Shown here piece after piece: positions 53,211 to 61,687 of a DNA stretch of 64,000 nucleotides; positions within the stretch are counted from its first letter, which is position 1, and each line of letters begins with the position of its first letter. Origin of the DNA: Lutispora thermophila DSM 19022. GTDB lineage: Bacteria; Bacillota; Clostridia; Lutisporales; Lutisporaceae. The position numbers and the translations under genes were made by a program. Location of the stretch: assembly GCF_900142105.1 (NCBI RefSeq), contig NZ_FQZS01000004.1, forward strand, positions 62,001-126,000. Direction: 5' to 3'. The notes below the pieces were generated by a model. It did no database searches. It saw only the letters and a list, made by a program, of their open reading frames with translations, and was not told the DNA's origin.

Positions 53211-53942
53211 ATGTTGTTAAAATTCCTAAAGAAATATAAGTTCCTCATAGCTGGCATGACATGTGCAGCTATTTTAACAGTGCTTATCAATTCAGGATAT
53301 ATTGTAAATCCCCTTAGATATGGAGCAGAAACCATTCTTCTCAAATGGGGTTCAAGGGGGGATTATGTATATGTGGTTCAGGACAAACTGAAAAGATGGG
53401 GATATTATAAAGGAAATATAGACGGCATATACGGCAATGAAACCCGTTTAGCGGTGATGGAGTTTCAAAGGAAAAATGGGTTGAAGGCTGATGGCATAGT
53501 GGGAGATCAGACGGCAAAAGCATTAGGCATTAACATACCAGGAGGAGGCGGAGGAAGCAAACAAGCTTCAAAAGGAAGCGGTGGAGCCAGGGGAAATGAA
53601 CTATATACGTTGGCCCAATGCATCCATGGTGAAGCAAGAGGGGAGCCCTACATAGGCCAGGTGGCAGTAGGAGCAGTAATAATGAACAGAGTCAGAAGCC
53701 CTCTGTTTCCAAATACCATAGCCGGTGTAATATTCCAACCCGGAGCATTTACGGCTGTATCAGACGGTCAGATGTTTCAACCGCCAGGAGAAACTGCTTT
53801 AAAGGCTGCTCAGGATGCTCTAAATGGTTGGGATCCATCCGGCGGAGCCCTATACTATTACAATCCTGCCAAGACCACCAGCAGCTGGATTTGGAGCAGA
53901 CCCGTCATAAAAGTCATTGGCAAGCACTATTTTGCTAAGTAG
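53211..53942 (+). CDS. sleB: Spore cortex-lytic enzyme SleB
   Basis: 243 residues. Signal peptide or anchor (about 10-35), a peptidoglycan-binding domain (about 45-105, WGSRGDYVYVVQDKLKRWGY, GNETRLAVMEFQRKNGLKAD), a Gly/Ser linker, and a Hydrolase_2 catalytic domain (about 128-243) with catalytic Glu in CIHGEARGEPYIGQVAVGAV. It cuts the muramic-delta-lactam peptidoglycan of the spore cortex during germination. Needs YpeB, encoded nine bases downstream. The ribosome binding site can be masked by the hairpin above. Confidence 0.95.
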   Translation: MLLKFLKKYKFLIAGMTCAAILTVLINSGYIVNPLRYGAETILLKWGSRGDYVYVVQDKLKRWGYYKGNIDGIYGNETRLAVMEFQRKNGLKADGIVGDQTAKALGINIPGGGGGSKQASKGSGGARGNELYTLAQCIHGEARGEPYIGQVAVGAVIMNRVRSPLFPNTIAGVIFQPGAFTAVSDGQMFQPPGETALKAAQDALNGWDPSGGALYYYNPAKTTSSWIWSRPVIKVIGKHYFAK

Positions 53943-53951
53943 GAGGTGGAG

Positions 53952-55388
53952 TTGGTGGAAGATAATAATGTGAAAAAAAGACATGAAGACAATACACTGG
54001 ACGAAATTACCAGAGACTATAATCGAAGCCTTAAAATATGGAAGAGCATAACAGCTGTTTTGGCCATAGCTTTAATTGGAACAGGTACCTTCGGATACAT
54101 GGTTAACAATGAAAAAAATTATTACAAGACCTACCTTCAGAACCAATACCAAAGAGCCTTCAGAGATATGGTATCCGACGTGGAAAATCTGAAGATACTG
54201 CTGGACAAGGCAGAAGTTACAGGCAGCCATATTCAAAGCAATTCATTGATGAATCAAATATGGAAAAACGGCTATTCTGCGGCAGAAAGCCTAAGTGAGA
54301 TACCCATATCCCAAGGGGTGCTGGAAAAAACCCATAAATTTCTCAACCAAGTATCGGACTTTAGTTTGTCCATATCACGGCAAAATGCATCTGATAAGAT
54401 GATGACTGAAGAGCAGCTAAATCTCCTTTCGCAACTAAACAAGCTGGCTGATGGACTGGTAAATGAATTGAGAGCCATGCAGACCAGTATAAATGAAGGG
54501 AAGATAAAATTTGGGGAGATAACCCAGAAGGGCAACTTTTTCTTGAAAAAAGCTGCCGGAAATGCATTGGATTCAGAATTCGGAAAGCTTGAAAAGGGAT
54601 TTTCCGAATATCCGTCAATGATATATGACGGTCCCTTCTCTGATAATGTGATAGAAGGCAAACCTAAAGGGTTGGAGAAGGAAGAAGATGTTAACATGGA
54701 AACTGCCAAGGAAAGAGCCAAAAAGTTTGTTGGTAGTCAGAGGGTGGGAAGAATTGTAGAAGCAAGCTCCGGCAAGGGAAGGATAAACACCTTTGGACTT
54801 GAGGTTATTCCCAAGGATGGAGACAGGAGCAAATCCATATTTATAGATGTAACCAAAAAAGGTGGTCATGTCCTTTGGATGCTTGACCAGAGGGCTGTAG
54901 GGCAAAAGAAGCTGACAGACGATGAGGCCATAGAAAAGGCAAAAAACTTCCTCAAGGAACAAGGCTTTGGCAATCTCACCAGCACCTATCATTATAAGAA
55001 TGATAACACCATTACCGTAACCTTTGTAGGAATAGAAGGCGATGGTGTGCTGGTATACCCGGACCAGATGAAAGTAAAGATAGCCTTGGACAATGGAGAT
55101 ATAGTAGGTTTTGATGCTTACCCGTATCTGATGGCTCATCATGATAGAAATATGCTGAAGCCATCCATAACAGAAGCTGAAGCCAGAGAAAAAGTGAATA
55201 AGAAAATAGAGATAAACAGAGTGAAGCTGGCCATCATACCCCTGCCCGGCGATAAAGAACAGCTCTGCTATGAATTCAAGGGAACCTACAACGGAAATGA
55301 CTACTTTGTCTATATAAATGCAGAAAACGGCAATGAAGAAAACATACTGCGAGTTATCAAAGAAGAAAACGGTATCCTCACTCAGTGA
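53952..55388 (+). CDS. ypeB: Germination protein YpeB
   Basis: 478 residues from TTG 53952; GTG 53955 is an equally good choice relative to AGGAGG, while GTG 53946 would overlap it. One helix near the N-terminus (SITAVLAIALIGTGTFGYMV), a long helical region, then C-terminal PepSY-like domains (KERAKKFVGSQRVGRIVEAS; DDEAIEKAKNFLKEQGFGNL; EAEAREKVNKKIEINRVKLA). YpeB stabilises and localises SleB in spores. Encoded directly after sleB, the usual pair. The stop codon lies inside a GGGACGGTTCT repeat. Confidence 0.95.
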   Translation: MVEDNNVKKRHEDNTLDEITRDYNRSLKIWKSITAVLAIALIGTGTFGYMVNNEKNYYKTYLQNQYQRAFRDMVSDVENLKILLDKAEVTGSHIQSNSLMNQIWKNGYSAAESLSEIPISQGVLEKTHKFLNQVSDFSLSISRQNASDKMMTEEQLNLLSQLNKLADGLVNELRAMQTSINEGKIKFGEITQKGNFFLKKAAGNALDSEFGKLEKGFSEYPSMIYDGPFSDNVIEGKPKGLEKEEDVNMETAKERAKKFVGSQRVGRIVEASSGKGRINTFGLEVIPKDGDRSKSIFIDVTKKGGHVLWMLDQRAVGQKKLTDDEAIEKAKNFLKEQGFGNLTSTYHYKNDNTITVTFVGIEGDGVLVYPDQMKVKIALDNGDIVGFDAYPYLMAHHDRNMLKPSITEAEAREKVNKKIEINRVKLAIIPLPGDKEQLCYEFKGTYNGNDYFVYINAENGNEENILRVIKEENGILTQ

Positions 55389-55420
55389 GACATGGGGGAC
55401 GGTTCTCTGTGTCTTACTTT
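55383..55420. repeat. GGGACGGTTCT palindromic repeat, copy 3 (overlaps the ypeB stop)
   Basis: AGTGAGACATGGGGGACGGT then TCTCTGTGTCTTACTTT: GTGAGACA pairs with TGTGTCTTAC around the core. It includes the ypeB stop codon, so insertion may have trimmed the protein end. Confidence 0.65.
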
Positions 55421-55465
55421 GATGGAGGCTAGTGTCCAAAGGCTATATGTTTGGCAAAATTTATA

Positions 55466-55495
55466 TGTGTAAAAGCGAAAAAATTACGCACAATA
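55466..55495 (+). promoter_or_regulatory. Candidate sigma-G promoter of the SASP gene
   Basis: TGTGTA (55466-55471), 17 bases, CACAATA (55489-55495). Sigma-G consensus is close to TGHATA and CATNNTA, one mismatch each. Fits a forespore-expressed SASP gene. Confidence 0.4.
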
Positions 55496-55528
55496 TTATT
55501 ACAGCCTAAATAAACAGGAGGTGCGGCC

Positions 55529-55699
55529 ATGAGCAGAAGAGGCCTTATGTCCGAGGAACTAAAATACGAAATTGCTAAGGAACTTGGCGTAGACCATATC
55601 GTGAGCACGCAGGGCTGGGGTGGAGTCTCTTCCAGAGACTGTGGTAACATCGTAGCAAAGGCTATAGAAATTGCCAATAGAAAAGTTGGCGGACAATAA
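55529..55699 (+). CDS. Alpha/beta-type small acid-soluble spore protein
   Basis: 56 residues. MSRRGLMSEELKYEIAKELG holds the germination protease site (E/IAKE), then VDHIVSTQGWGGVSSRDC and GNIVAKAIEIANRKVGGQ with the DNA-binding helix. Alpha/beta SASPs coat and protect spore DNA and are degraded by Gpr in germination. GGAGGTG precedes the ATG. Shorter than typical major SASPs (60-75 residues) and contains a Cys. A strong terminator follows, so it is monocistronic. Confidence 0.88.
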   Translation: MSRRGLMSEELKYEIAKELGVDHIVSTQGWGGVSSRDCGNIVAKAIEIANRKVGGQ

Positions 55700-55713
55700 C
55701 ATCTAAAAGTAAG

Positions 55714-55744
55714 ATAGGCGGTGAGCTTTTCACCGTCTATTTTA
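55714..55744 (+). terminator. Intrinsic terminator after the SASP gene
   Basis: ATAGGCGGTGA and TCACCGTCTAT form an 11-base stem with one G-U pair and a short loop, then TTTTATAA. Confidence 0.85.
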
Positions 55745-55752
55745 TAACCTAT

Positions 55753-55806
55753 AGAAAGTATAATTCTACCTTAATATTAACTTTCCGTAATGGGTTTCAA
55801 GAAAGG
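55753..55806 (+). repeat. Direct repeat of about 50 bp, copy 1
   Basis: AGAAAGTATAATTCTACCTT then AATATTAAC, CCGTAATGGGTTTCAAGAAA and GG. One of three diverged copies in the 447-base gap before the metallo-beta-lactamase gene. Confidence 0.7.
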
Positions 55807-55821
55807 CTTCCTTGATTGCTA

Positions 55822-55846
55822 AAAAGCTTCCAACGGAAGCTTTTCT
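55822..55846. terminator. Short perfect hairpin between repeat copies
   Basis: AAAAGCTTCC and GGAAGCTTTT, three-base loop, flanked by A and T runs, so it can work in both directions. Confidence 0.6.
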
Positions 55847-55856
55847 CATAATGTTT

Positions 55857-55901
55857 AGAAAATATAATTCCACCTTGATATAAACTTCCGCAATGGCGTT
55901 C
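55857..55901 (+). repeat. Direct repeat of about 50 bp, copy 2
   Basis: AGAAAATATAATTCCACCTT then GATATAAAC, TTCCGCAATGGCGTTC. It matches copy 1 at most positions, but lacks the GAAAGG end. Confidence 0.65.
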
Positions 55902-56084
55902 TTATTGATTCCAGAACAAAAATATTCATTATCAAACAATCCTATGATATAATATCTACAAATTAAGGGAGAAGGGAGTTCAAATCATATCAAGCGTTGA
56001 TACAGAAAATAATAATTTATAGAAACCACCGGTGTAGAATTTGAGCAGTTTGGCATGGCTAGACTGCCTTTTTAAAATCCATGG
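55902..56084 (+). other. Non-coding DNA between repeat copies 2 and 3
   Basis: 183 bases. It holds GGGAGAAGGGAG (55967-55978), a purine tract like a ribosome binding site but with no reading frame after it, and the weak stem TTTGGCA...TGCCTTTTT near 56048-56074. No gene recognised. Confidence 0.4.
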
Positions 56085-56137
56085 AGAAGTACAATTCTGC
56101 CTAGATATTAACTTGAATTAATGGGTTTAAAGAAAGG
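56085..56137 (+). repeat. Direct repeat of about 50 bp, copy 3 (supplies the next gene's ribosome binding site)
   Basis: AGAAGTACAATTCTGCCTAG then ATATTAACTT, ATGGGTTTAAAGAAAGG. The final GAAAGG is nine bases from ATG 56147. Confidence 0.65.
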
Positions 56138-56146
56138 ATGATGCAA

Positions 56147-57040
56147 ATGCCCCAAAGCATTATAAAGCTAAAAGGAAGTACATATTATATAAATAGCGCC
56201 GTAAACATAGGCTTGATTAGCGATAGTGAAGGTAAAACCATAATAGTTGATACTGGTTTAGACGATGATATGGGAAGAAAGATACTTAAGCTTATGGGGG
56301 AGCAAAATCTTATGCCATCTGCTATAATTAATACCCACTCTCATGCAGATCATTGCGGAGGCAATAACTTTATAGCAAAAAGGACAGGTATACCCGTATT
56401 TGCCTCTAAATTTGAGAGACAGTTAATTGAATGTCCAATCATTGAACCTTTTTATCTATTCTCAGCAAACCCTCTAAAAGATATGAAAAATAAGTTTCTA
56501 ATGGCAAAGGAAAGCACTGTAAATCATACTATAGAAGAAGGAGAAAATGAAATCCAAGGAGTGAAGCTTAATATAGTGTCCTTATCCGGTCATTCACCGG
56601 GGATGATAGGCATAGCTTCAGAAGATGGTGTACTATTTGCTGGGGATGCTTTCTTTTCGGAATACATATTAGACAAACATGGTTTACCATATTATACTGA
56701 TATAAAAAATACCCTCAATACCCTTGAATATTTAAAGAGCTTACAGTATGATTATTTTGTCCCCAGTCATGGAGATGTGCTGGAGGACCCCATGCCTACC
56801 ATAGAAGCTAACATGAAGAAGATATATGAAATAACAGATAATATTTTGAACTATTGCAGTGAACCCAGATCCAGGGAAGAAATCACCGCATATTTAGTAG
56901 AGCGCTATAAAGTTAAACTAAATATAAGCCAATATTATTTAACCTTGTCTACAGTGTCTGCTTACTTATCATATATGACGGATGAACAGATGATTAAGGC
57001 AGATATTTTACACAATAATGTAAAATGGATAAGAGGTTAA
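56147..57040 (+). CDS. Metallo-beta-lactamase-fold hydrolase
   Basis: 297 residues from ATG 56147, nine bases after GAAAGG; two earlier in-frame ATGs (56138, 56141) are too close to it. MBL motifs: IIVDTGLDDDMG, INTHSHADHCGGN (HxHxDH, about residue 61), SLSGHSPGMIGI (His), LFAGDAFFS (Asp) and VPSHGDVLEDP (His). The C-terminal helical part may be a winged-helix extension as in many MBL-fold thioesterase or glyoxalase-like proteins. Substrate unknown. Leads into a PP-loop gene 22 bases later. Confidence 0.87.
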   Translation: MPQSIIKLKGSTYYINSAVNIGLISDSEGKTIIVDTGLDDDMGRKILKLMGEQNLMPSAIINTHSHADHCGGNNFIAKRTGIPVFASKFERQLIECPIIEPFYLFSANPLKDMKNKFLMAKESTVNHTIEEGENEIQGVKLNIVSLSGHSPGMIGIASEDGVLFAGDAFFSEYILDKHGLPYYTDIKNTLNTLEYLKSLQYDYFVPSHGDVLEDPMPTIEANMKKIYEITDNILNYCSEPRSREEITAYLVERYKVKLNISQYYLTLSTVSAYLSYMTDEQMIKADILHNNVKWIRG

Positions 57041-57062
57041 AAAACGAAAGGATTTGATATAA

Positions 57063-58058
57063 ATGGCAAGAGCATTAGCATTGATGTCCGGAGGACTGGA
57101 CAGCGGATTGGCAGCAAAGCTTATTTTGGATCAAGGCATCGAAGTTACGGGGCTTACCTTCAAGTCTGCCTTCTTTGGAACCAAAAACGCAGAGAAAATG
57201 GCGGCTCAAATAGGCATACCTCTTAAAATAGTGGATTTTACTGACGAACATTTGGCTATGACAAAAAATCCAAAGCATGGCTATGGCAAAAATATGAACC
57301 CTTGCATAGACTGTCATGCAATGATGCTGAATTATGCAGGAAAGATAATGGAAGAAGAAGGCTATGATTTTCTTATAACAGGAGAAGTTTTGAATCAAAG
57401 ACCCATGTCCCAGAACTACAAATCACTGGAAATTGTAAAAACTGAATCAGGCTATGAGGATAAAATCCTTAGGCCTCTAAGCGCCTTGAACCTCCCTCCA
57501 ACACAAATGGAACTCAGCGGAATGGTAGACAGAAGCAAGCTTATGGGATTCAGCGGCAAGACAAGAAAGCCTCAAATGGCCTTGGCAGAGAAGCTGGGGT
57601 TGGTAGAATATCCAAGCCCTGCAGGAGGATGCAGCCTGACAGATCCTAATTTTGCCGCCAGATTGAAAGATCTGTATGAACATGACAAAGAAAATACAGA
57701 TGCCCATGATGTAAAACTTCTAAAGGTAGGGAGACATTTCCGCCTGTCTGATAAAGCAAAAGCTATAAGCACGAGAAACGAAGAAGAGTACAAAGCCTTA
57801 AGGGAACTCATCACAGATGACATGCTTGTATTCAACACTGCAGAATACAGCGGTTCTACAGTGGTATTAAAGGCTTCCAAGGGTTATGAACCAACCAAGG
57901 ATGAGATAGAATTTGCTGCTTCCATAGCAGCCCGTTACAGCAAAGCAAAGGATGAAAAATCAGTACTGGTGAAATACAAGAAGCCAAAAGATAGCGAATA
58001 TGAACTTGTAAGAGTAAAACCAGCAGATGAAGGAGAATTGAAAAAATTGATGCTGTAA
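57063..58058 (+). CDS. PP-loop ATPase related to tRNA thiolation enzymes (ThiI/MnmA-like)
   Basis: 331 residues. The N-terminal PP-loop ALALMSGGLDSGLAAKLILD binds ATP for adenylation; NPCIDCHAMMLNYAGKIM holds a CxxC, and PSPAGGCSLTDPNFA another Cys, which may be the persulfide carriers. This layout without a THUMP domain is the clostridial short PP-loop family annotated as tRNA 2-thiouridylase or 4-thiouridine synthase-like. The C-terminal 100 residues (DVKLLKVGRHFRLSDKAKAI) are not recognised. Likely modifies a tRNA base, not proven. Thirteen bases before murI. Confidence 0.78.
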   Translation: MARALALMSGGLDSGLAAKLILDQGIEVTGLTFKSAFFGTKNAEKMAAQIGIPLKIVDFTDEHLAMTKNPKHGYGKNMNPCIDCHAMMLNYAGKIMEEEGYDFLITGEVLNQRPMSQNYKSLEIVKTESGYEDKILRPLSALNLPPTQMELSGMVDRSKLMGFSGKTRKPQMALAEKLGLVEYPSPAGGCSLTDPNFAARLKDLYEHDKENTDAHDVKLLKVGRHFRLSDKAKAISTRNEEEYKALRELITDDMLVFNTAEYSGSTVVLKASKGYEPTKDEIEFAASIAARYSKAKDEKSVLVKYKKPKDSEYELVRVKPADEGELKKLML

Positions 58059-58071
58059 TGTGGAGGTAATT

Positions 58072-58878
58072 ATGGATAAGCGACCTATTGGTGTATTTGA
58101 CTCAGGAATAGGCGGATTGACGGTAGTGAAGGAAATTATGGAAGTTTTGCCTGATGAAGATATAATATATTTTGGAGATACTGCAAGAGTACCATACGGA
58201 AGCAAATCAAAGGAAACAGTCATAAAGTATACGTTTCAATGTATCAGGTTTCTTTTGGAAAAGGGAGTAAAAGCTATAGTCATAGCCTGCAATACTGCCA
58301 GTGCGGCAAGCCTGGACGTGGTTCAACAGAGCTTCGATCTGCCAATAGTGGGGGTTGTGGAGCCGGGAGCTGTTACCGCCTGCAAGATGACCAAAAGCAA
58401 GAAAATAGGCATAATAGGCACAGAGGCCACCGTCTCCAGTGGAGCCTATGAAAGGGCCATATACAATATAGACAACAATGTAAAAATGATACTCAAGGCC
58501 TGTCCCCTATTTGTACCTATTGTGGAAGAAGGTTGGCAGGATACGGATATAGCCAGGCTCACAGCTGAAAAATACCTGGGAGATTTCAAAAACAGCGATA
58601 TAGATGCACTAGTGATGGCCTGTACCCACTATCCTCTACTGGAAAAAACAATTGAAGAAGTGGTGGGAAAAGATATACGGCTGGTGAACCCGGCTTATGA
58701 AACAGCGAAGGTGCTGGAGAAGATGATAAACTCCAACGGGCTGAAAAATGAGAGACCTCACAAGGCTGAATACAAATATTACGCCAGCGACAATCCGGTA
58801 AAATTCAAAAAAGTGGGAGAAAATTTCCTAAGCAAACCCATAGGCTGGGTAGAGAAGGTGGATATAGAAAAATATTAG
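58072..58878 (+). CDS. murI: Glutamate racemase
   Basis: 268 residues from ATG 58072 after GGAGGT; GTG 58060 would overlap it. It makes D-glutamate for peptidoglycan. Signature RPIGVFDSGIGGLTVVKEIM, then FGDTARVPYGSK, VIACNTASAASLD (catalytic Cys) and DALVMACTHYPLLEKTIEEV (second catalytic Cys and His). Complete. Likely cotranscribed with the PP-loop gene. A copy of the dispersed element on the minus strand follows the stop. Confidence 0.95.
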   Translation: MDKRPIGVFDSGIGGLTVVKEIMEVLPDEDIIYFGDTARVPYGSKSKETVIKYTFQCIRFLLEKGVKAIVIACNTASAASLDVVQQSFDLPIVGVVEPGAVTACKMTKSKKIGIIGTEATVSSGAYERAIYNIDNNVKMILKACPLFVPIVEEGWQDTDIARLTAEKYLGDFKNSDIDALVMACTHYPLLEKTIEEVVGKDIRLVNPAYETAKVLEKMINSNGLKNERPHKAEYKYYASDNPVKFKKVGENFLSKPIGWVEKVDIEKY

Positions 58879-58930
58879 GGTATTCCTTTAGGGTCTTGCT
58901 GCGTGCCAGGGATCACGCATCCCCATATCC
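58879..58930 (-). repeat. Dispersed element, minus-strand copy after murI
   Basis: Reading the minus strand: GCGTGATCCCTGGCACGCAG, then CAAGACCCTAAAGGAATACC. Same order (words, then core) as the copy at 46202-46272. Confidence 0.55.
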
Positions 58931-59089
58931 AGCATCTTTTTAGTTTTTTCTGAATTTTAGAGTTAATAGTGGTTTCAATTTCATATTAATGTTATAATAA
59001 ATTGGCAGGTAGTGATACCTGCTAATTAAAAGCAACATGTGCCGAATAATTGGCAAAATAGTTTTCAATGAAGTTGGAGGTGGGTGACG

Positions 59090-60493
59090 ATGATAGACTC
59101 TCTCTTCAAGGAGAACATCGAGGAAATACTAGACCACATTGATGATGGCATACACATTGTAGACAGCTCAGGAAGAATCATATACTACAATAAGTTTGCT
59201 GCAGAGTTGGATGCTATAAATCCGGAAGAGGCCATTGGCCGACACATACTTGAAATATACCCATCCCTTACTGCCGAAACAAGCACAATATTGCAAGTCA
59301 TAAAAACCGGCACTCCAATATTGAATCATCAACAATCATTCAGAAATTATAGAGGGCAGGTTATAACTACTTTAAACTCAACTATTCCAATAAAATCAGG
59401 AAGAAAGATAATAGGCGCCGTAGAGATATCCAAAGACATAACTGAAGTCAAAAAATTGTCGGAAAAGGTTGTGGACCTGCAAGCAGAACTTCTTAAAGAG
59501 GTTCATACAAGGAAGAAAAAGGAAAGCGGAGGAGCTGTTTATAACTTTGCTGATATAATAGGGACTTCAGAAGTCATGCTTAAGCTGAAAAAAGATGCGC
59601 TATCTGTTTCCAACTCCCCATCTCCAGTAATGGTATATGGAGAAACAGGCACAGGCAAGGAATTATTGGTTCATGCCATACACAATGCGAGTCCAAGAAG
59701 AAACAAACCCTTCATAGCTCAAAACTGCGCAGCCATACCTGATACGCTGTTGGAAAGCATACTTTTCGGCACCGTAAAAGGAAGCTTTACAGGGGCCGAA
59801 AACAGACCGGGCTTATTTGAACTGGCAAATGGAGGAACTCTCTTTCTCGATGAGGTGAACTCCATGTCACCAAACCTTCAGGCTAAGCTTCTGAGGGTGC
59901 TGCAGGACAGCAATGTAAGAAGGGTAGGAGATACAAAGGTTACCCATGTGGATGTAAGAATCATGACAGCTATAGGTACAGATCCTAGAGAAGCTTTGGA
60001 AAGCAAAAGCATGAGAGCTGACTTGTTTTATCGGCTCAGTGTAATATCTCTCAGGATGCCTCCTCTAAGGGAGCGCTATGAAGATATACCCGTTCTGGTC
60101 CAGTTCTTTATAGAAAAATACAATAAGATACTGGGGAAAAATATTAAAGGAATAACCCAAAGCGCCATGGATTTCTTTATGTCATACCCATGGCACGGAA
60201 ATGTAAGGGAATTGGAACATGCTATAGAAGGAGCCATGAATATGGCGGAGGGAAATGAGATAACTCCAAAGGCTTTGCCACATTATCTCCAGGACATATA
60301 TGTTAAAAATAAATCAAAAATGAGAAGGTCTGACATAAAGCCTCTCACAGAAACCCTGAACAAAGTTGAGAGTATTATGATTCAAAGAGCCATGCAGAAG
60401 ACAGGGGGCAATATAACCAGAGCTGCGGAGATTCTGGAAATACCTAGACAAACTCTTCAATATAAGATAAGCAAATATGGAATAAAAATTTAG
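59090..60493 (+). CDS. PAS-domain sigma-54-dependent activator of the lysine fermentation operon
   Basis: 467 residues from ATG 59090 after GGAGGTG. PAS domain (about 8-120; [20 protein letters not shown]), then a AAA+ domain with Walker [11 protein letters not shown] (about 183), sigma-54 loop [20 protein letters not shown] (the usual GAFTGA has Ser), Walker B TLFLDEV and a C-terminal Fis-type helix-turn-helix ([20 protein letters not shown]). RocR-like layout. The PAS domain probably senses an amino acid or a fermentation intermediate. The sigma-54 promoter is 69 bases after its stop and leads to kdd. Confidence 0.93.
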   Translation: MIDSLFKENIEEILDHIDDGIHIVDSSGRIIYYNKFAAELDAINPEEAIGRHILEIYPSLTAETSTILQVIKTGTPILNHQQSFRNYRGQVITTLNSTIPIKSGRKIIGAVEISKDITEVKKLSEKVVDLQAELLKEVHTRKKKESGGAVYNFADIIGTSEVMLKLKKDALSVSNSPSPVMVYGETGTGKELLVHAIHNASPRRNKPFIAQNCAAIPDTLLESILFGTVKGSFTGAENRPGLFELANGGTLFLDEVNSMSPNLQAKLLRVLQDSNVRRVGDTKVTHVDVRIMTAIGTDPREALESKSMRADLFYRLSVISLRMPPLRERYEDIPVLVQFFIEKYNKILGKNIKGITQSAMDFFMSYPWHGNVRELEHAIEGAMNMAEGNEITPKALPHYLQDIYVKNKSKMRRSDIKPLTETLNKVESIMIQRAMQKTGGNITRAAEILEIPRQTLQYKISKYGIKI

Positions 60494-60516
60494 AGCCTAA
60501 AATTCGGCGATACAAA

Positions 60517-60557
60517 AGGAGCATATAAGCTAAATCAAGCTATTTGCTTCTTTTTTT
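60517..60557 (+). terminator. Intrinsic terminator of the sigma-54 activator gene
   Basis: AGGAGCATATAAGCT and AGCTATTTGCTTC pair with a few mismatches around an AAATCA loop, followed by a seven-base T-run. Confidence 0.7.
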
Positions 60558-60561
60558 AATA

Positions 60562-60577
60562 TGGCATGCTTCTTGCA
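60562..60577 (+). promoter_or_regulatory. Near-consensus sigma-54 promoter of kdd-kamA
   Basis: TGGCATGCTTCTTGCA matches TGGCAYR-N4-TTGCW with GG-N10-GC spacing. Start site expected near 60589, some 58 bases ahead of the kdd ATG. Confidence 0.9.
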
Positions 60578-60646
60578 ATATTATTTTTTTGTCATTTTAA
60601 AAATGATTATAAAAGTTAAAAAATTAACGATGTTAGGAGGAATATT

Positions 60647-61687
60647 ATGCTAAAAGGATGCAAATATGGTACACACAGAGTAATTGAACCAAAAGGAGTA
60701 TTACCACAGCCTGCAAAAAAAATAGACAACAACATGGATGTGCTTTACGACAATGAAATTCTTATAAATGTTCAGACTCTAAACATAGACTCAGCTAGTT
60801 TCACTCAGATAGAAGAGCAGGCTGGCGGCGATGAGGCAAAAATCGCTGAAATCATGATGGGCATTGTAGCAGAAAGAGGAAAACACCAGAACCCTGTTAC
60901 AGGTTCCGGCGGAATGCTTATCGGTACAGTAGAAAAGATAGGCGAAGCTTTGGTAGGCAAAACTGACCTCAAGGTTGGAGACAAAATCGCTACATTAGTT
61001 TCTCTTTCATTGACACCTCTTCGTATAGACAAGATCAAAGAAATCAGAAAAGATATAGACCAGGTAGACATAGAAGGAAAGGCAATATTGTTCGAAAGCG
61101 GAATATATGCTAAGATTCCATCAGATATGCCTGAAAAGCTGGTATTATCAGCTCTGGATGTTGCAGGTGCACCAGCTCAGGTTGCAAAACTAGTTAAACC
61201 AGGTGACACTGTACTTATAATAGGTGCTGGCGGTAAATCCGGTATGCTTTGCTGCTACGAAGCTAAAAAGAGAGCAGGAGTTACAGGTAAGGTTCTTGGA
61301 CTCTGCCACAGCGAAAAGAGTGCAGAAAGACTTAGAAAACTTGGTTTCTGCGATGTAGTATTCACAGCTAATGCTCAAATGCCTACAGAAGTAATGCAGA
61401 AAGTTTCAGAATTAACTAACGGAGAAATGGCTGACATAACAATCAACAACGTAAATGTACCTGATACAGAAATGACAAGCATACTCTGCACTAAGAACAC
61501 AGGTTTGGTGTACTTCTTCAGCATGGCTACAAGCTTTACAAAAGCAGCTTTAGGAGCAGAAGGTGTTGGCAGCGACGTAACAATGATAATAGGAAACGGC
61601 TATACAAGAGGCCATGCAGACATAACCCTCCAAATCTTGAGAGAATCCAAAGAATTAAGAGACATATTCACTGAACTTTATGCATAA
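60647..61687 (+). CDS. kdd: L-erythro-3,5-diaminohexanoate dehydrogenase
   Basis: 346 residues. Oxidises 3,5-diaminohexanoate to 5-amino-3-oxohexanoate with NAD+ in lysine fermentation. N-terminal CKYGTHRVIEPKGVLPQPAK, the NPVTGSGGMLIGTVEKIGEA segment and a Rossmann region (DTVLIIGAGGKSGMLCCYEA, about residue 186). FNGYTRGHAD-like C-terminus (IIGNGYTRGHADITLQILRE) is typical. AGGAGG precedes the ATG. First gene of the sigma-54-driven operon; kamA follows after 161 bases of repeat-bearing DNA. Confidence 0.94.
   Translation: MLKGCKYGTHRVIEPKGVLPQPAKKIDNNMDVLYDNEILINVQTLNIDSASFTQIEEQAGGDEAKIAEIMMGIVAERGKHQNPVTGSGGMLIGTVEKIGEALVGKTDLKVGDKIATLVSLSLTPLRIDKIKEIRKDIDQVDIEGKAILFESGIYAKIPSDMPEKLVLSALDVAGAPAQVAKLVKPGDTVLIIGAGGKSGMLCCYEAKKRAGVTGKVLGLCHSEKSAERLRKLGFCDVVFTANAQMPTEVMQKVSELTNGEMADITINNVNVPDTEMTSILCTKNTGLVYFFSMATSFTKAALGAEGVGSDVTMIIGNGYTRGHADITLQILRESKELRDIFTELYA

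Noticed and set aside
53946-53951. GTG 53946 as the ypeB start
   Set aside because: This GTG overlaps the AGGAGG that must serve as the ribosome binding site; TTG 53952 or GTG 53955 fit better.
56051-56070. TGGCATGGCTAGACTGCC before the metallo-beta-lactamase gene as a sigma-54 promoter
   Set aside because: The -24 half fits but TTGC is missing at the -12 position; no sigma-54 activator is adjacent.
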